In this document: positions 15,827 through 26,184 of the stretch, piece after piece
Layout: every line of letters begins with the position of its first letter
Position numbering within the stretch: position 1 is the first letter of the stretch
NCBI RefSeq assembly: GCF_007830615.1
Contig: NZ_VLLI01000006.1
Location: 248,001-312,000, forward strand
Length of the DNA stretch: 64,000 nt
Direction: 5' to 3'
Source of the DNA: Mucilaginibacter frigoritolerans
GTDB taxonomy: Bacteria > Bacteroidota > Bacteroidia > Sphingobacteriales > Sphingobacteriaceae
Translations under genes and position numbers: made by a program
The notes under the pieces: model-generated
What the model was told of the DNA's origin: nothing
Seen by the model: only the letters and a program-made list of their open reading frames with translations
Databases searched by the model: none

Positions 15827-17401
15827 TTAATATTTTCCAGTCATTTCTTTGGCAACTGTTTCCAGTACGCCGGTGATCTGGTCGTCAAATTTACCTGCTT
15901 TAAGAGCAACTAAAACTTCAGGGTGACGTGCTTCCAGCATGCTGGTAAATTCGCCTTCAAACTCCCTGATTTTGTCAACCGGAACATTACGCATCAGGTT
16001 TTTAGTACCCAGGTAAATAATAGCTACCTGTTTTTCAACCGATACCGGTGAGTACTGACCTTGTTTCAGGATCTCTACGTTACGGGCTCCTTTGTCCAGT
16101 ACGTTTTTGGTTGATGCGTCCAAATCAGAACCGAATTTCGAAAACGCTTCCAGCTCGCGGAACTGAGCCTGGTCAAGTTTCAAAGTACCGGCAACTTTCT
16201 TCATTGATTTGATCTGTGCGTTACCACCTACACGTGATACCGAGATACCTACGTTAATAGCCGGACGAACACCTGCGTTAAACAAGTTTGACTCCAGGAA
16301 TATCTGACCATCGGTAATTGAAATTACGTTGGTTGGGATATAAGCCGATACGTCACCTGCTTGTGTTTCAATGATAGGTAATGCGGTTAATGAACCACCA
16401 CCTTTTACAATATCTTTAATAGACTCAGGCAAATCATTCATGGCCTGTGCTATTGAATCATTCGAGTTAATTTTAGCGGCACGCTCTAATAAACGGCTGT
16501 GCAGGTAAAATACGTCACCAGGATAAGCCTCACGGCCCGGTGGACGACGAAGTAACAGAGATACCTCACGGTAAGCAACAGCCTGTTTTGACAAATCATC
16601 ATAAATGATCAAAGCAGGACGTCCTGTATCGCGGAAGTACTCGCCAATTGCTGCACCGGCAAACGGAGCAAAGAACTGCATGGTAGCAGAGTCTGATGCA
16701 TTTGCAGCAACAATGATGGTATAAGGCATAGCGCCTTTTTCTTCAAGGATACGTACAATGTTGGCTACTGTTGAAGCTTTTTGGCCACAGGCAACATAAA
16801 TACATATTACCGGTTTACCGGCATCATAAAATTCTTTTTGGTTGATGATGGTATCGATACAAACCGCAGTTTTACCTGTCTGACGGTCACCGATAACCAA
16901 CTCACGCTGGCCACGACCGATAGGGATCATTGCGTCAATAGCTTTGATACCGGTTTGCAATGGCTCAGTTACCGGCTGACGGTAGATAACACCAGGCGCT
17001 TTACGCTCTAATGGCATCTCGTAAGTTTTACCGGCAATAGGGCCTTTACCGTCAATAGGTGTACCAAGGGTATCAACTACACGGCCAAGCATGCCTTCAC
17101 CAACATTAATAGAGGCGATCCTGTTAGTACGTTTAACGGTATCTCCTTCTTTAATATCATCGGATTTACCTAACAATACAACACCCACGTTGTCTTCCTC
17201 AAGGTTAAGTACGATACCTTGTAATCCGGTACCAAACTCAACCAGTTCTCCTGATTGTACTTTTGTTAATCCATAAACGCGTGCAATACCGTCACCCACC
17301 TGGAGTACAGTACCCACTTCTTCTAATTCAGATTCTGACTTAAAGCCTGCTAATTGCTGACGCAAAATTGCTGATACTTCGTCTGGTCTTACCTCTACCA
17401 T
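15827..17401 (-). CDS. atpA: F-type ATP synthase subunit alpha
   Basis: The 524-residue non-catalytic nucleotide-binding subunit of F1. It shows the P-loop GDRQTGKT, the [20 protein letters not shown] block and the GSLTALP motif, and full family length. It sits 21 bp after atpH in the operon. The beta and epsilon genes (atpD, atpC) are not in the window, which agrees with their separate location in many Bacteroidota. Confidence 0.98.
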   Translation of the reverse strand: MVEVRPDEVSAILRQQLAGFKSESELEEVGTVLQVGDGIARVYGLTKVQSGELVEFGTGLQGIVLNLEEDNVGVVLLGKSDDIKEGDTVKRTNRIASINVGEGMLGRVVDTLGTPIDGKGPIAGKTYEMPLERKAPGVIYRQPVTEPLQTGIKAIDAMIPIGRGQRELVIGDRQTGKTAVCIDTIINQKEFYDAGKPVICIYVACGQKASTVANIVRILEEKGAMPYTIIVAANASDSATMQFFAPFAGAAIGEYFRDTGRPALIIYDDLSKQAVAYREVSLLLRRPPGREAYPGDVFYLHSRLLERAAKINSNDSIAQAMNDLPESIKDIVKGGGSLTALPIIETQAGDVSAYIPTNVISITDGQIFLESNLFNAGVRPAINVGISVSRVGGNAQIKSMKKVAGTLKLDQAQFRELEAFSKFGSDLDASTKNVLDKGARNVEILKQGQYSPVSVEKQVAIIYLGTKNLMRNVPVDKIREFEGEFTSMLEARHPEVLVALKAGKFDDQITGVLETVAKEMTGKY

Positions 17402-17422
17402 TTTTTAATTTATTTTAGAGTT

Positions 17423-17974
17423 TTAATTTGCAATTACCCTTTGGGCAAATTCTTTTTTTAATTTTCCTAAATCACTGGCAATGCTGGTGTCAACTTGCCT
17501 GTCGCCTACTGTTAATACAAAACCACCAATCAGGTTCGGATCAACTTTGGCATTCAATTTTACAGTACAGCCGGTAGCTGTCTGAATATCGGCTATCATT
17601 TTTTGTTTGTTAGCCTCTGATAAAGCAGTTGCAGAAACTACAGTAGCTTTAATGATGTTCTTTTTAATATCATAAAGATTAACAAACTCTTCTGATGCAG
17701 TATACAATACATCGCCGCGGCTTTTGTTAATCATTAATTTAAAAAAGGCAATACTTGTCTTGCTCACTCTGCTGGCAAACACTTCGTCAAGTATTTTTAT
17801 CTTTTTTTGGTGCGATACAATGGGATTAGCCAAAACCGCCTTTAATTCAGGATTCACCCTTAATGTATGATGAAAAAGCTCCATATCATTCTTAATCTCT
17901 TCCATGCTGTTTTGCTCGCTTGAAAGATCCATCAATGATTTGGCATACCTGGATGCAACTGTTAATTCTGACAT
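17423..17974 (-). CDS. atpH: F-type ATP synthase subunit delta
   Basis: The 183-residue peripheral-stalk protein (OSCP homologue) that links b subunits to the F1 head. It has the N-terminal ASRYAKSLMDLS helix and the C-terminal NLIGGFVLTVGDRQVDTSI strand-turn typical of the family. Confidence 0.95.
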   Translation of the reverse strand: MSELTVASRYAKSLMDLSSEQNSMEEIKNDMELFHHTLRVNPELKAVLANPIVSHQKKIKILDEVFASRVSKTSIAFFKLMINKSRGDVLYTASEEFVNLYDIKKNIIKATVVSATALSEANKQKMIADIQTATGCTVKLNAKVDPNLIGGFVLTVGDRQVDTSIASDLGKLKKEFAQRVIAN

Positions 17975-18001
17975 GTTTGTTTATATTTCGGAAATCCGAT
18001 A

Positions 18002-18496
18002 TTAACTTAAATTAACGTCTTTTAATAATTCTTTAACCAGCTCGTCTTGCTTTTTCTGGTCTTCAAATTGCTTGCGCAATATTTTCTCAGCAATCTCTAA
18101 TGAAAGTGATGCTACCTGATTTTTAACATCAGCCATAGCAATAGCTTTCTGGTTGTTGATTTCTATACGGGCAAGTTCTATCTGGCGGCCGCTTTCTTTA
18201 CTGGCAGCTTCTTTAGCATCATGCACAATCTGATCTTTAATCTTTTTGGCTTCTGCCAAAATCTGATCGCGTTCGGCACGTGCTTGCTTTAACAGGCTTT
18301 CGTTTTCGCTGGTTAAACGAGACATTTCCTCTTTAGCAGCTTCAGCTTTAAGCAAAGCATTTTCAATTGAGTTTTCACGCTCATTAATTGCTCCTAAAAT
18401 TGGTTTCCAGGCAAATACGCGCAGCAAGATCAGCAAAATCACGAATGATACTGTCGTCCAGAAAACTAAACCTAATTCGGGGGTAACTAAATCCAT
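18002..18496 (-). CDS. atpF: F-type ATP synthase subunit b
   Basis: The 164-residue peripheral stalk subunit, with one N-terminal membrane helix (about residues 8-28) and a long charged helix rich in Ala, Glu and Lys that forms the dimeric coiled coil. Only one b-type gene is present, so a homodimer is expected. Confidence 0.95.
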   Translation of the reverse strand: MDLVTPELGLVFWTTVSFVILLILLRVFAWKPILGAINERENSIENALLKAEAAKEEMSRLTSENESLLKQARAERDQILAEAKKIKDQIVHDAKEAASKESGRQIELARIEINNQKAIAMADVKNQVASLSLEIAEKILRKQFEDQKKQDELVKELLKDVNLS

Positions 18497-18584
18497 GGTA
18501 TGTTACTTATGTATGTTTGTTCTATTCAATAATTTAAAAGAATATTCCCGGAGCCAATCGCCCCGGGGTATTCAATTTTGATTT

Positions 18585-18848
<264 letters not shown>

Positions 18849-18879
18849 TTAATGTATAAATAATTTAATTATTTGCTAA

Positions 18880-19935
18880 TTAGTGATGTTCCTGTACTGC
18901 CATACCAATGAACAGTGCCGATAACATGGTGAAAATATACGCCTGTAAGAATGCTACCAGCAACTCAATACAATCCATAAATACTACGAACAATACTGAA
19001 GCAGGTGATACTGCAAGCGTTTTAAAAATAAATATCAGTGATATTAAGCTTAACACAATAATGTGGCCCGCTGTAATATTTGCAAACAAACGGATCATCA
19101 ACGCAAATGGCTTTGAAATGATACCGATCAACTCAACCGGCACCATGATGATGTATAACCAAAGCGGAATTTCCGGCGTAAAAATGTGTTTCCAGTAATA
19201 TTTGTTAGCGCTGAAATTAATTACCAATAAAATAATAAAAGATAATACCAGTGTTACCGCTATGTTACCGGTTAAATTATAAGCACCCGGAAAAAATGGC
19301 ACTAAACCTAAAAGGTTATTTAATAATATAAAAAAGAAAATGGTAAGCAGTAAGGGCATAAACTTAGCAGCTTTTATACCAATGTTCGGGATAGCTACAT
19401 CATCGCGCACAAAAACAATTAAAGGCTCCATTACTGATTGTAATCCTTTAGGTGCCTTGCCTGCACGTTTTTTGTACGAACGACTTACGCTACCGAAAAC
19501 AACAAGCAATATGATCATAGCAAACCACATGCTGGCAACGTTACGGGTGATAGAGAAATCCCAAACTTTTTTGGTTTCATTAATCTTACCGTTATCGTCA
19601 GCAATCTTTACTTTGTTTTTTTCAAGGATATAGTTGTAATTTTTGCCTTTGTAAACCGCATCTTCATGCAGGTTGTTTGACATAAAAATATCAAGCCCTT
19701 TGTCGGTGTATAATATCACCGGCAGCGAAATTTTGATTTTTCCAAACACTGGCCATGAGTGAGAATCGCCGATATGCTCAAATATTGCTTCCTTTGGATC
19801 GAATGGTTTATCCTTGCTTTCATCAGCCTTTGGCTGGCAGAATGCAAGTGCCGGAAATGCCCATAGGAGCATAAAAAACGCGTAAATGCGTGAAATCTTA
19901 AAAATTTTTGAGTTCAAAATCGACCTTCTTTCCAT
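18880..19935 (-). CDS. atpB: F-type ATP synthase subunit a, with long N-terminal extension
   Basis: The 351-residue membrane subunit that forms the proton half-channels. The essential Arg is in KPFALMIRLFANITAGH. The N-terminus has a signal-like hydrophobic segment (about 15-33) and then about 110 periplasmic residues before the first core helix. The length is typical of Bacteroidota, versus about 270 residues in E. coli. Confidence 0.95.
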   Translation of the reverse strand: MERRSILNSKIFKISRIYAFFMLLWAFPALAFCQPKADESKDKPFDPKEAIFEHIGDSHSWPVFGKIKISLPVILYTDKGLDIFMSNNLHEDAVYKGKNYNYILEKNKVKIADDNGKINETKKVWDFSITRNVASMWFAMIILLVVFGSVSRSYKKRAGKAPKGLQSVMEPLIVFVRDDVAIPNIGIKAAKFMPLLLTIFFFILLNNLLGLVPFFPGAYNLTGNIAVTLVLSFIILLVINFSANKYYWKHIFTPEIPLWLYIIMVPVELIGIISKPFALMIRLFANITAGHIIVLSLISLIFIFKTLAVSPASVLFVVFMDCIELLVAFLQAYIFTMLSALFIGMAVQEHH

Positions 19936-19950
19936 TTAAAATGAACTTTT

Positions 19951-20337
19951 TTACTTTGAATTTTGGTTGCGCAAGTTACGTAACAAACCGTAAATTTCAA
20001 AGACTGTATTTAATAAGTATAAATACATAAAATCAACCACAAAAAACACCTTCTCCGGGTGCCTTGTTTTGATAAAAACCAGCAAAAAAATAAGACAAGC
20101 CAACAGCTTAAACGTGGTTGCCCCTAAAAACGCAGGAGCATACATTTCGGTATTTTTTGCCTGTATGGTTAAAATAAACAACAATACAATAAATGTAAGG
20201 CCAGCTACAAAGAAAAACATGCCCCAAAAACCGGGAACAAGCCAGCTCTCCAATCCTGAATATTTTAAGGCTAAAGGCGGAACAGCAACAAGGCAGGTAA
20301 ACAATAAAAATGTGATAATAGATTTATAAGTTTTCAA
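19951..20337 (-). CDS. AtpI-like four-helix membrane protein of the ATP synthase operon
   Basis: A 128-residue protein from TTG 20337, with about four membrane segments, located between the AtpZ-like gene and atpB, the place usually held by AtpI-type accessory proteins. The TTG overlaps the upstream TGA (sequence TTGA), a layout expected for translational coupling. An upstream in-frame ATG at 20409 would force a long overlap with the AtpZ-like gene. The accessory role in assembly or c-ring insertion is inferred from position. Confidence 0.65.
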   Translation of the reverse strand: MKTYKSIITFLLFTCLVAVPPLALKYSGLESWLVPGFWGMFFFVAGLTFIVLLFILTIQAKNTEMYAPAFLGATTFKLLACLIFLLVFIKTRHPEKVFFVVDFMYLYLLNTVFEIYGLLRNLRNQNSK

Positions 20338-20564
20338 TTTTTTAATGATTTTATAATAATGTACATGGCTATAAATACGCCAATTAATGACAACAAAGCC
20401 GTAACCCACTGCGTATTATGGCCAGCGGCATGGTCAATTTTTACGCCTGCATAAGCAAAAATGCCTATGATGGCCATCATCTGGAAGGCTATACCGGTAA
20501 ATTTTAAATAGCTATTTGACGGTTTATTGCTTTCAGAACTATCTTTTTGTTCATCTTTGAGCAT
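20334..20564 (-). CDS. AtpZ/AtpI-family ATP synthase accessory protein
   Basis: A 76-residue protein from ATG 20564 (a TTG two codons upstream is also in frame). A polar N-terminus is followed by two membrane helices (GIAFQMMAIIGIFAYAGVKI and TALLSLIGVFIAMYIIIKSL). It is the first gene of the operon, consistent with the AtpZ/AtpI group that assists c-ring assembly or ion handling. Confidence 0.8.
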   Translation of the reverse strand: MLKDEQKDSSESNKPSNSYLKFTGIAFQMMAIIGIFAYAGVKIDHAAGHNTQWVTALLSLIGVFIAMYIIIKSLKN

Positions 20565-20615
20565 CTGCAAATTTATTAATCCTATTGCATAAATGTTAGT
20601 AAATTAGCAAAGCTT

Positions 20616-23426
20616 ATGTTATCATGGTTTAAATTGAATAAAGCACCTATATTTCCTTTGTTAAAACACCCTAAATTCCTGTTACTAGCCGTGGTAATTG
20701 CCCTGGCAGGTTGTTCGCTTGAAAAAGAAAGCGGCTTTAACCGCACCATGCAAAACCTTACAGCGCACTATAATATACTGTTTAATGCAAAAGAGTTATT
20801 AAGGTTAAAACAGATAAGCTATGCTACTTCTTTTGTTGATAACTACAACGAGATTTTAAGTGTTTACCAGGATACTACTGCACAAAGCACTGTACCCGAT
20901 AAGGATTTAGAAGCAGTTATTGCCAAGGCCAATAAAATTATCAGCATAAAAGAACAGAGCCATTATTTAGGTGATGCTTACCTCCTTTTAGGCAAAGCTT
21001 ACTTTTTAGAAGGCAATTACTTTAACGCATCTGAGTACTTTGATTACGTAGTGCGCTCCTACCCTCAACGGATGGACCTGGTTCAGGATGCTTTGACCTG
21101 GAAAGCGCGTTCTGCAATGTACCTCAATCATCTGCCCGAAGCTAAAATGGCTTTGGATACCGCAGTAAAAAACATCAACCCAAAAAAAAGACCACCTGCT
21201 GATATTTTTGCTACCCGGCTGCAATATGATATTAATATACAGAATTATGCTGAGGCCGAGGATGCAGCAAAAGTAGCTGTACAAAATGCTGATAATAAAA
21301 TACAGCGTTTAAGGTGGCGGTTTATTTTGGCCCAAATTCAGGAGCATAACAATGAAACAGCAGCGGCATTTGCTAACTATACTAAAATAGCCAATAGTAA
21401 TGCAGTGTTTGAAATGGCATTTAATGCCAGCCTTAATCGTATCCGGATTGAAGAAAAGCAAAAAGGGATAAAATTAACCCGGCAGCAAAGGCTGCTGGCC
21501 CTGCTAAAAGATCCGAACAATAAAGAATTTAAAGATCAGATTTACTACCAGGTGGCGGAGCTGTACATGGTGAATAAGGATATTAATAATGCTATAAAAA
21601 ATTATAATCTTTCTATCCGCAACAGTGTAAGAAATCAGAATCAGAAAGGACTATCCTATCTGAGGCTGGCACAAATCAATTTTAAAATTAAGGCCAATTA
21701 CATTAATGCTAAAAAATATTACGATAGTACTTTAACCAGTCTTTCTGCTAATTATCCCGGCTACCAGGTTATCAAAAAAACAAGCGACAACCTGCAATTA
21801 CTGGCAGATCGCTCACAAATTATCATCAGGGAAGATACCTTGCAGGCATTAGCCAAAATGGATGAAACGACACGGTTGAAAACCATTGACAAAATGGTTA
21901 GCGATAGGATATTGCAGCAACAAGCTGCTATTAACAGCGCCAATGCCAATACCGCCAGCAGCAATGACGGAGCTTTAAGCAGCGGTGCAGTCAGTTCGTT
22001 TTATTTTTATAATGCCAACGCAGTGAGTCAAGGTTATACCGATTTTAAAAAGAAATGGGGAAACCGTAAGCTGGAAGACAACTGGCGCCGCAGCTCGCGC
22101 GATAACAGCGACATTACCAATAGTCAGGCTACCAATTTACAGGGAGGCGACCCGGATGCTCCCCCTGCTACCGGTACAACTGGTAAAAGTGCTTCCACAG
22201 CAGGCAACTACCGGCAAGATCTGTTACAGGGTTTGCCATTAACACCAACCCAACTGGCACAATCAAACCTGCGTATTTATAATGCTTATATTGATATTGC
22301 TGATTTTTACAGGGATATTTTACGTGATACCACAGAAGCCATAGCAATGTACGAAACCATATTAAAACGGTTCCCAAACGATTATAATAAGGCACCCATT
22401 TACTACAGCTTGTATCGTTTATACATGGACAAAGATGTTGCAAAATCAGATGAGTATAAAAATAAGATCCTTAAAGATTACGCAGGCACACCTTTTGCCA
22501 AAATAATTATTGATCCGGATTTTGCCAGGAAACTGGATGATAAAGATGCCGAATTTACCCGCGCCTATAACCAGGTTTTTGATCTGTACGTGAATAAAGA
22601 ATATAAAGATGTTATTGGATGCTCGTTTGAGCTAATGAAGCAATATCCTAATAATAAATATGCAGCACAGTTATACTACCTTAAAACACTTGCCGAGGGC
22701 CACAATGAAAAGGTAAATCCGTTTAGGGACAGTTTACAGGAGATTGTTACCAAATACCCTAATGATAAACTAATTACTCCATTGGTTTACCAGCACCTGG
22801 CTTACATGAGCGCAAACAATGCGGAGATAATGAACCGTAAAACTGTTTTGGCTGATGAAGATCCGCAGGATATTCCATTTACGTTGGATAACGCACTGAA
22901 AGAAAAAACAGCTTACAGGCACCCGGTAATACCAGGCTACATTGTTCCGAAGCCCGAAGAAAAACGCCAACAGCCTGTGCTGGCACAGACGACACAGCCG
23001 GCACGCGTACAAACGGCAAATACCGCGGTACCTGATAAACTGGTTAAAAATACATCGCTCAGCATATTCACCAAAAACGATAGTACTAATTATTTCTTTA
23101 TTGTAAATGTAAACAGCGGTACAACTAATTTGTCGTCTTCGCGTTTTGGTATTGGTCAGTTTAATAGGGTAAATTTTGCTGGTAGGGGCATAAAACACCT
23201 GGTGATTCCTATTGGCACCGATAACCAGCTGATTTATGTTGGCCGGTTTCCTTCGCTGGATGCAGTAAAAAAATATGCCCAATATATTATCCCTATACTG
23301 CCCGACATAATGAAGGTACCTAAGGATAAATACACCTTTTTTATTATAACACAGGAAAATCTGAATAAATTAGCCGACAAAAAAACGTTGGATAGTTACG
23401 TAGATTATTACCAAACAAATTATTAA
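20616..23426 (+). CDS. sprE: TPR lipoprotein of the type IX secretion system (SprE/PorW-like)
   Basis: A 936-residue lipoprotein (lipobox LAGC, about residue 34) with many tetratricopeptide-like repeats across residues 90-740 and a C-terminal domain ending ...DSYVDYYQTNY. The opening after the lipid Cys (SLEKESGFNRTMQNLTAHYN) is characteristic of SprE/PorW, a periplasmic component needed for T9SS secretion and gliding. The gldKLMN operon lies 5 kb away. PBP1A follows after 3 bp, so the two are almost surely one operon. Confidence 0.85.
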   Translation: MLSWFKLNKAPIFPLLKHPKFLLLAVVIALAGCSLEKESGFNRTMQNLTAHYNILFNAKELLRLKQISYATSFVDNYNEILSVYQDTTAQSTVPDKDLEAVIAKANKIISIKEQSHYLGDAYLLLGKAYFLEGNYFNASEYFDYVVRSYPQRMDLVQDALTWKARSAMYLNHLPEAKMALDTAVKNINPKKRPPADIFATRLQYDINIQNYAEAEDAAKVAVQNADNKIQRLRWRFILAQIQEHNNETAAAFANYTKIANSNAVFEMAFNASLNRIRIEEKQKGIKLTRQQRLLALLKDPNNKEFKDQIYYQVAELYMVNKDINNAIKNYNLSIRNSVRNQNQKGLSYLRLAQINFKIKANYINAKKYYDSTLTSLSANYPGYQVIKKTSDNLQLLADRSQIIIREDTLQALAKMDETTRLKTIDKMVSDRILQQQAAINSANANTASSNDGALSSGAVSSFYFYNANAVSQGYTDFKKKWGNRKLEDNWRRSSRDNSDITNSQATNLQGGDPDAPPATGTTGKSASTAGNYRQDLLQGLPLTPTQLAQSNLRIYNAYIDIADFYRDILRDTTEAIAMYETILKRFPNDYNKAPIYYSLYRLYMDKDVAKSDEYKNKILKDYAGTPFAKIIIDPDFARKLDDKDAEFTRAYNQVFDLYVNKEYKDVIGCSFELMKQYPNNKYAAQLYYLKTLAEGHNEKVNPFRDSLQEIVTKYPNDKLITPLVYQHLAYMSANNAEIMNRKTVLADEDPQDIPFTLDNALKEKTAYRHPVIPGYIVPKPEEKRQQPVLAQTTQPARVQTANTAVPDKLVKNTSLSIFTKNDSTNYFFIVNVNSGTTNLSSSRFGIGQFNRVNFAGRGIKHLVIPIGTDNQLIYVGRFPSLDAVKKYAQYIIPILPDIMKVPKDKYTFFIITQENLNKLADKKTLDSYVDYYQTNY

Positions 23427-23429
23427 AAA

Positions 23430-25673
23430 ATGATCATTAAACTTGCCCCACAGGACATTAGAAGATATAACTGGTACATTTGGAGAACAGTTATTGGCTG
23501 TTTGGCACTCTTTATTTTGCTATTAATAGTAACCTATTTTGGTCTGTTTGGATCACTCCCAACCTTTCGCGATCTGGAAAACCCTAAGAGCAACCAGGCT
23601 ACCGAAGTACTTTCTTCAGACAAGACTGTTTTAGGAACCTATTACATCCAAAATCGTTCAAGCGTAACCTTTTCCCAGCTTTCTCCAAATGTGGTAAACG
23701 CATTAATCGCTACTGAAGATAGTCGCTTTTATGAGCACTCAGGTATCGATTTTCAAAGGGTATTAAGCATTCCGCTTTTAAATCTTATAGGTAAAAAACA
23801 AGGCGGTAGTACCATTACCCAGCAATTGGCTAAAAACCTATTTTCGGGCGAGGTTGCGCGCAACCCATTTTTCAGATTTACGCAGAAATTAAAAGAATGG
23901 ATTATTGCTGTAAAGCTGGAACGCCGCTATACCAAACAGGAAATTATTACCATGTATTTAAATACGGTTGATTTCGGAGCTTATAATACCTTCGGCATAA
24001 AATCAGCTGCCCGTACTTATTTCAACGTTACACCCGATAAACTTTCACCAGACCAAGCCGCATTATTAATCGGCATGGTAAAAGGTCCGGGCTATTACTC
24101 TCCTATCAGACATCCCGACAGAGCATTAAACCGTCGTAACCTAATAATGGGTTTAATGAACAAGCAAGGCTTTTTAAGTGATGGTCAGTTAGCCGATCTG
24201 AAGCAAAAACCACTAAATCTTAACTTTAACCCGATAAGCCATAATGATGGACCTGCGCCCTATTTCAGGGCTGTGTTAAAACAGGAAATTCAAAAACTAT
24301 TCAGGGATCTGAACATCGCCAAGTCTGATGGTACGCCTTATGATCTTGACCGCGATGGTTTAAAAATATACACTACCATTGATGCTACTATGCAACAATA
24401 TGCAGAAGAAGCACAACGCGAATACATGCCAATCTTGCAGGCTCAATTTAACGATCAATGGAAAGGTGTTAGCCGCTGGAAGAACGTGAAAAACTTTAAA
24501 TTGCTGCTTGACCAGGGCATGTACCGATCTGACCGTTATAAACAATTGCAGGCTGAAGGAAAATCGGAAGATGAAATAAGGCAAAACTTTAATACGCCTG
24601 ATAGTTTGGAGTTGTTTACCTGGAAAGGCAACGTTGATACCGTGATGAAACCTATCGACTCTATTGTGTACAGTAAAATGATGCTGCGCAATGCATTTAT
24701 GAGCATGGATCCTACAACAGGTTATATTAAAGCTTGGGTTGGCGGTACCAGCTTTGAAAATTTTAAATATGACCAGGTTAAAATGGGTACCAGGCAAGTT
24801 GGTTCAACAGCAAAACCATTTACGTATGCTGTAGCTATTGAAAACGGCATATCGCCATGTACCGAAGTAGAGAACGTACCTGTAACTATAACAGGCTACG
24901 GATCAGAGCCATGGACGCCAAAACAATCTATGGGCGATTTTATTCCGGGATCAATCACTTTAAGAAAAGCATTAGGCTATTCACAGAATTATATTGCAGC
25001 CTATGTAATGAATGAGGTAAAACCCGTACCAGTAATGGAACTGATCAAAAAAATGGGAATTACCAGTAATGTTCCTCCATACCCTTCAATAGCTTTGGGT
25101 GTATTTGATGCATCTGTATTTGATATGGCCGGCGCATATTCTGTATTTGCCAATCATGGTACATGGACCGAGCCTACATTCATTTTACGTATTGAGGATA
25201 AAAATGGCAACGTAATTTATACCCATACGCCAAAAGTAGTGCAGGCTATGGATGAGCAAACAGCTTATGTGATGACCTACATGCTGAAAGGGGTAATTGA
25301 AGATGGAACAGGATCACGCCTGCGTTATAAATATGGGTTAACTAATCCTATTGGTGGCAAAACCGGAACAACCCAGGATAACTCTGACGGTTGGTTTATG
25401 GGCATTACCCCTCAGTTGGTAACCGGTGTTTGGACAGGTTGCGAAGATCGTGATATTCACTTCCGCTCAACCAGACTGGGTGAGGGCGCAAACTCTGCTT
25501 TGCCAGTATTTGCTTTGTTTATGAAAAAGGTTTATGATAATCCGGCATTAGGCATAAAACGTAATGTTGATTTTGACGCTCCTAAAAACGGACTAAATAT
25601 CACTATTGATTGCGATGCCTATAAACAACAGCAGCAAGGCACGGGTGAGGTTGATAAAAAACTGGGATTCTGA
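23430..25673 (+). CDS. mrcA: Penicillin-binding protein 1A, bifunctional transglycosylase/transpeptidase
   Basis: A 747-residue class A PBP. After one membrane anchor (about 20-40), the GT51 domain has the catalytic Glu in ATEDSRFYEHSG and the GGSTITQQLAKN motif. The transpeptidase domain has SxxK (QVGSTAKPF), SxN (SQN) and KTG (GGKTGTTQDN). It polymerises and cross-links peptidoglycan at the outer face of the inner membrane. It sits 3 bp downstream of the sprE-like gene. Confidence 0.95.
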   Translation: MIIKLAPQDIRRYNWYIWRTVIGCLALFILLLIVTYFGLFGSLPTFRDLENPKSNQATEVLSSDKTVLGTYYIQNRSSVTFSQLSPNVVNALIATEDSRFYEHSGIDFQRVLSIPLLNLIGKKQGGSTITQQLAKNLFSGEVARNPFFRFTQKLKEWIIAVKLERRYTKQEIITMYLNTVDFGAYNTFGIKSAARTYFNVTPDKLSPDQAALLIGMVKGPGYYSPIRHPDRALNRRNLIMGLMNKQGFLSDGQLADLKQKPLNLNFNPISHNDGPAPYFRAVLKQEIQKLFRDLNIAKSDGTPYDLDRDGLKIYTTIDATMQQYAEEAQREYMPILQAQFNDQWKGVSRWKNVKNFKLLLDQGMYRSDRYKQLQAEGKSEDEIRQNFNTPDSLELFTWKGNVDTVMKPIDSIVYSKMMLRNAFMSMDPTTGYIKAWVGGTSFENFKYDQVKMGTRQVGSTAKPFTYAVAIENGISPCTEVENVPVTITGYGSEPWTPKQSMGDFIPGSITLRKALGYSQNYIAAYVMNEVKPVPVMELIKKMGITSNVPPYPSIALGVFDASVFDMAGAYSVFANHGTWTEPTFILRIEDKNGNVIYTHTPKVVQAMDEQTAYVMTYMLKGVIEDGTGSRLRYKYGLTNPIGGKTGTTQDNSDGWFMGITPQLVTGVWTGCEDRDIHFRSTRLGEGANSALPVFALFMKKVYDNPALGIKRNVDFDAPKNGLNITIDCDAYKQQQQGTGEVDKKLGF

Positions 25674-25678
25674 TAGGG

Positions 25679-26184
25679 TTCATTTGTTCACTCGCTCATT
25701 AGTTCATTGGTTGAATAGTTCAATAATTTGTTAACGTAAACACTTTTATGAGTTATTATAATCTTGAAGAATTAGAGGTATATCAGTTAACTGAAAGTTT
25801 TAGTGACGAGATTTGGTTTATTGTTGCTAAATGGGATTATTTTGCAAGTGACACAGTAGGTAAACAAATAGTTCGGTCCGCAGATTCAATTGGTGCTAAT
25901 ATTGCTGAAGGCTATGGCAGGTATCATTATAAAGAGAACAGAAACTTCTGTTACTTTAGTAGAGGGTCAATTATTGAAACAAAGGGCTGGTTAAAAAAAT
26001 CACAAACACGAAATTTAATAAGTGAAGAGCAATTCAATAAACTATTTGAAGAGCTTCAAACTATTCATTTAAAATTAAACGCCTACCTAAAGTTTATTGG
26101 TAAGTCAGCAGTTGTTAACAAAGAAGATAAGTGAATTAGTGATCGAACAATGTACTAATGAACTAGTGAACCAGTGAACAAATG
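25679..26184. mobile_element. Cassette-like unit: four-helix-bundle gene between octamer inverted repeats
   Basis: Arms of tandem 8-bp words, left 25679-25724 (GTTCACTC, GCTCATTA, GTTCATTG, GTTGAATA, GTTCAATA) and right 26131-26184 (reverse complement GTTCACTG, GTTCACTA, GTTCATTA, GTACATTG), enclose one gene. The right arm ends at the uvrC start codon. The structure suggests insertion of a unit between PBP1A and uvrC. Mobility is inferred. Confidence 0.5.
25748..26134 (+). CDS. Four-helix-bundle protein (23S rRNA intervening-sequence / S23 family)
   Basis: A 128-residue helical protein with the family hallmarks: LEVYQLTESFSDEIW, then IVRSADSIGANIAEGYGR, then a C-terminal LNAYLKFIG-type helix. 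Homologues are encoded in 23S rRNA intervening sequences and as free-standing genes in Bacteroidota; the molecular role is unknown, and the related bAvd protein serves diversity-generating retroelements. No retroelement or rRNA is nearby. Octamer inverted repeats flank it. Confidence 0.85.
   Translation: MSYYNLEELEVYQLTESFSDEIWFIVAKWDYFASDTVGKQIVRSADSIGANIAEGYGRYHYKENRNFCYFSRGSIIETKGWLKKSQTRNLISEEQFNKLFEELQTIHLKLNAYLKFIGKSAVVNKEDK

Noticed and set aside
20568..20575. TAAATTTG on the minus strand before the AtpZ-like gene
   Set aside because: It has no -33 partner and would place the transcription start on the ATG; too weak alone to call.
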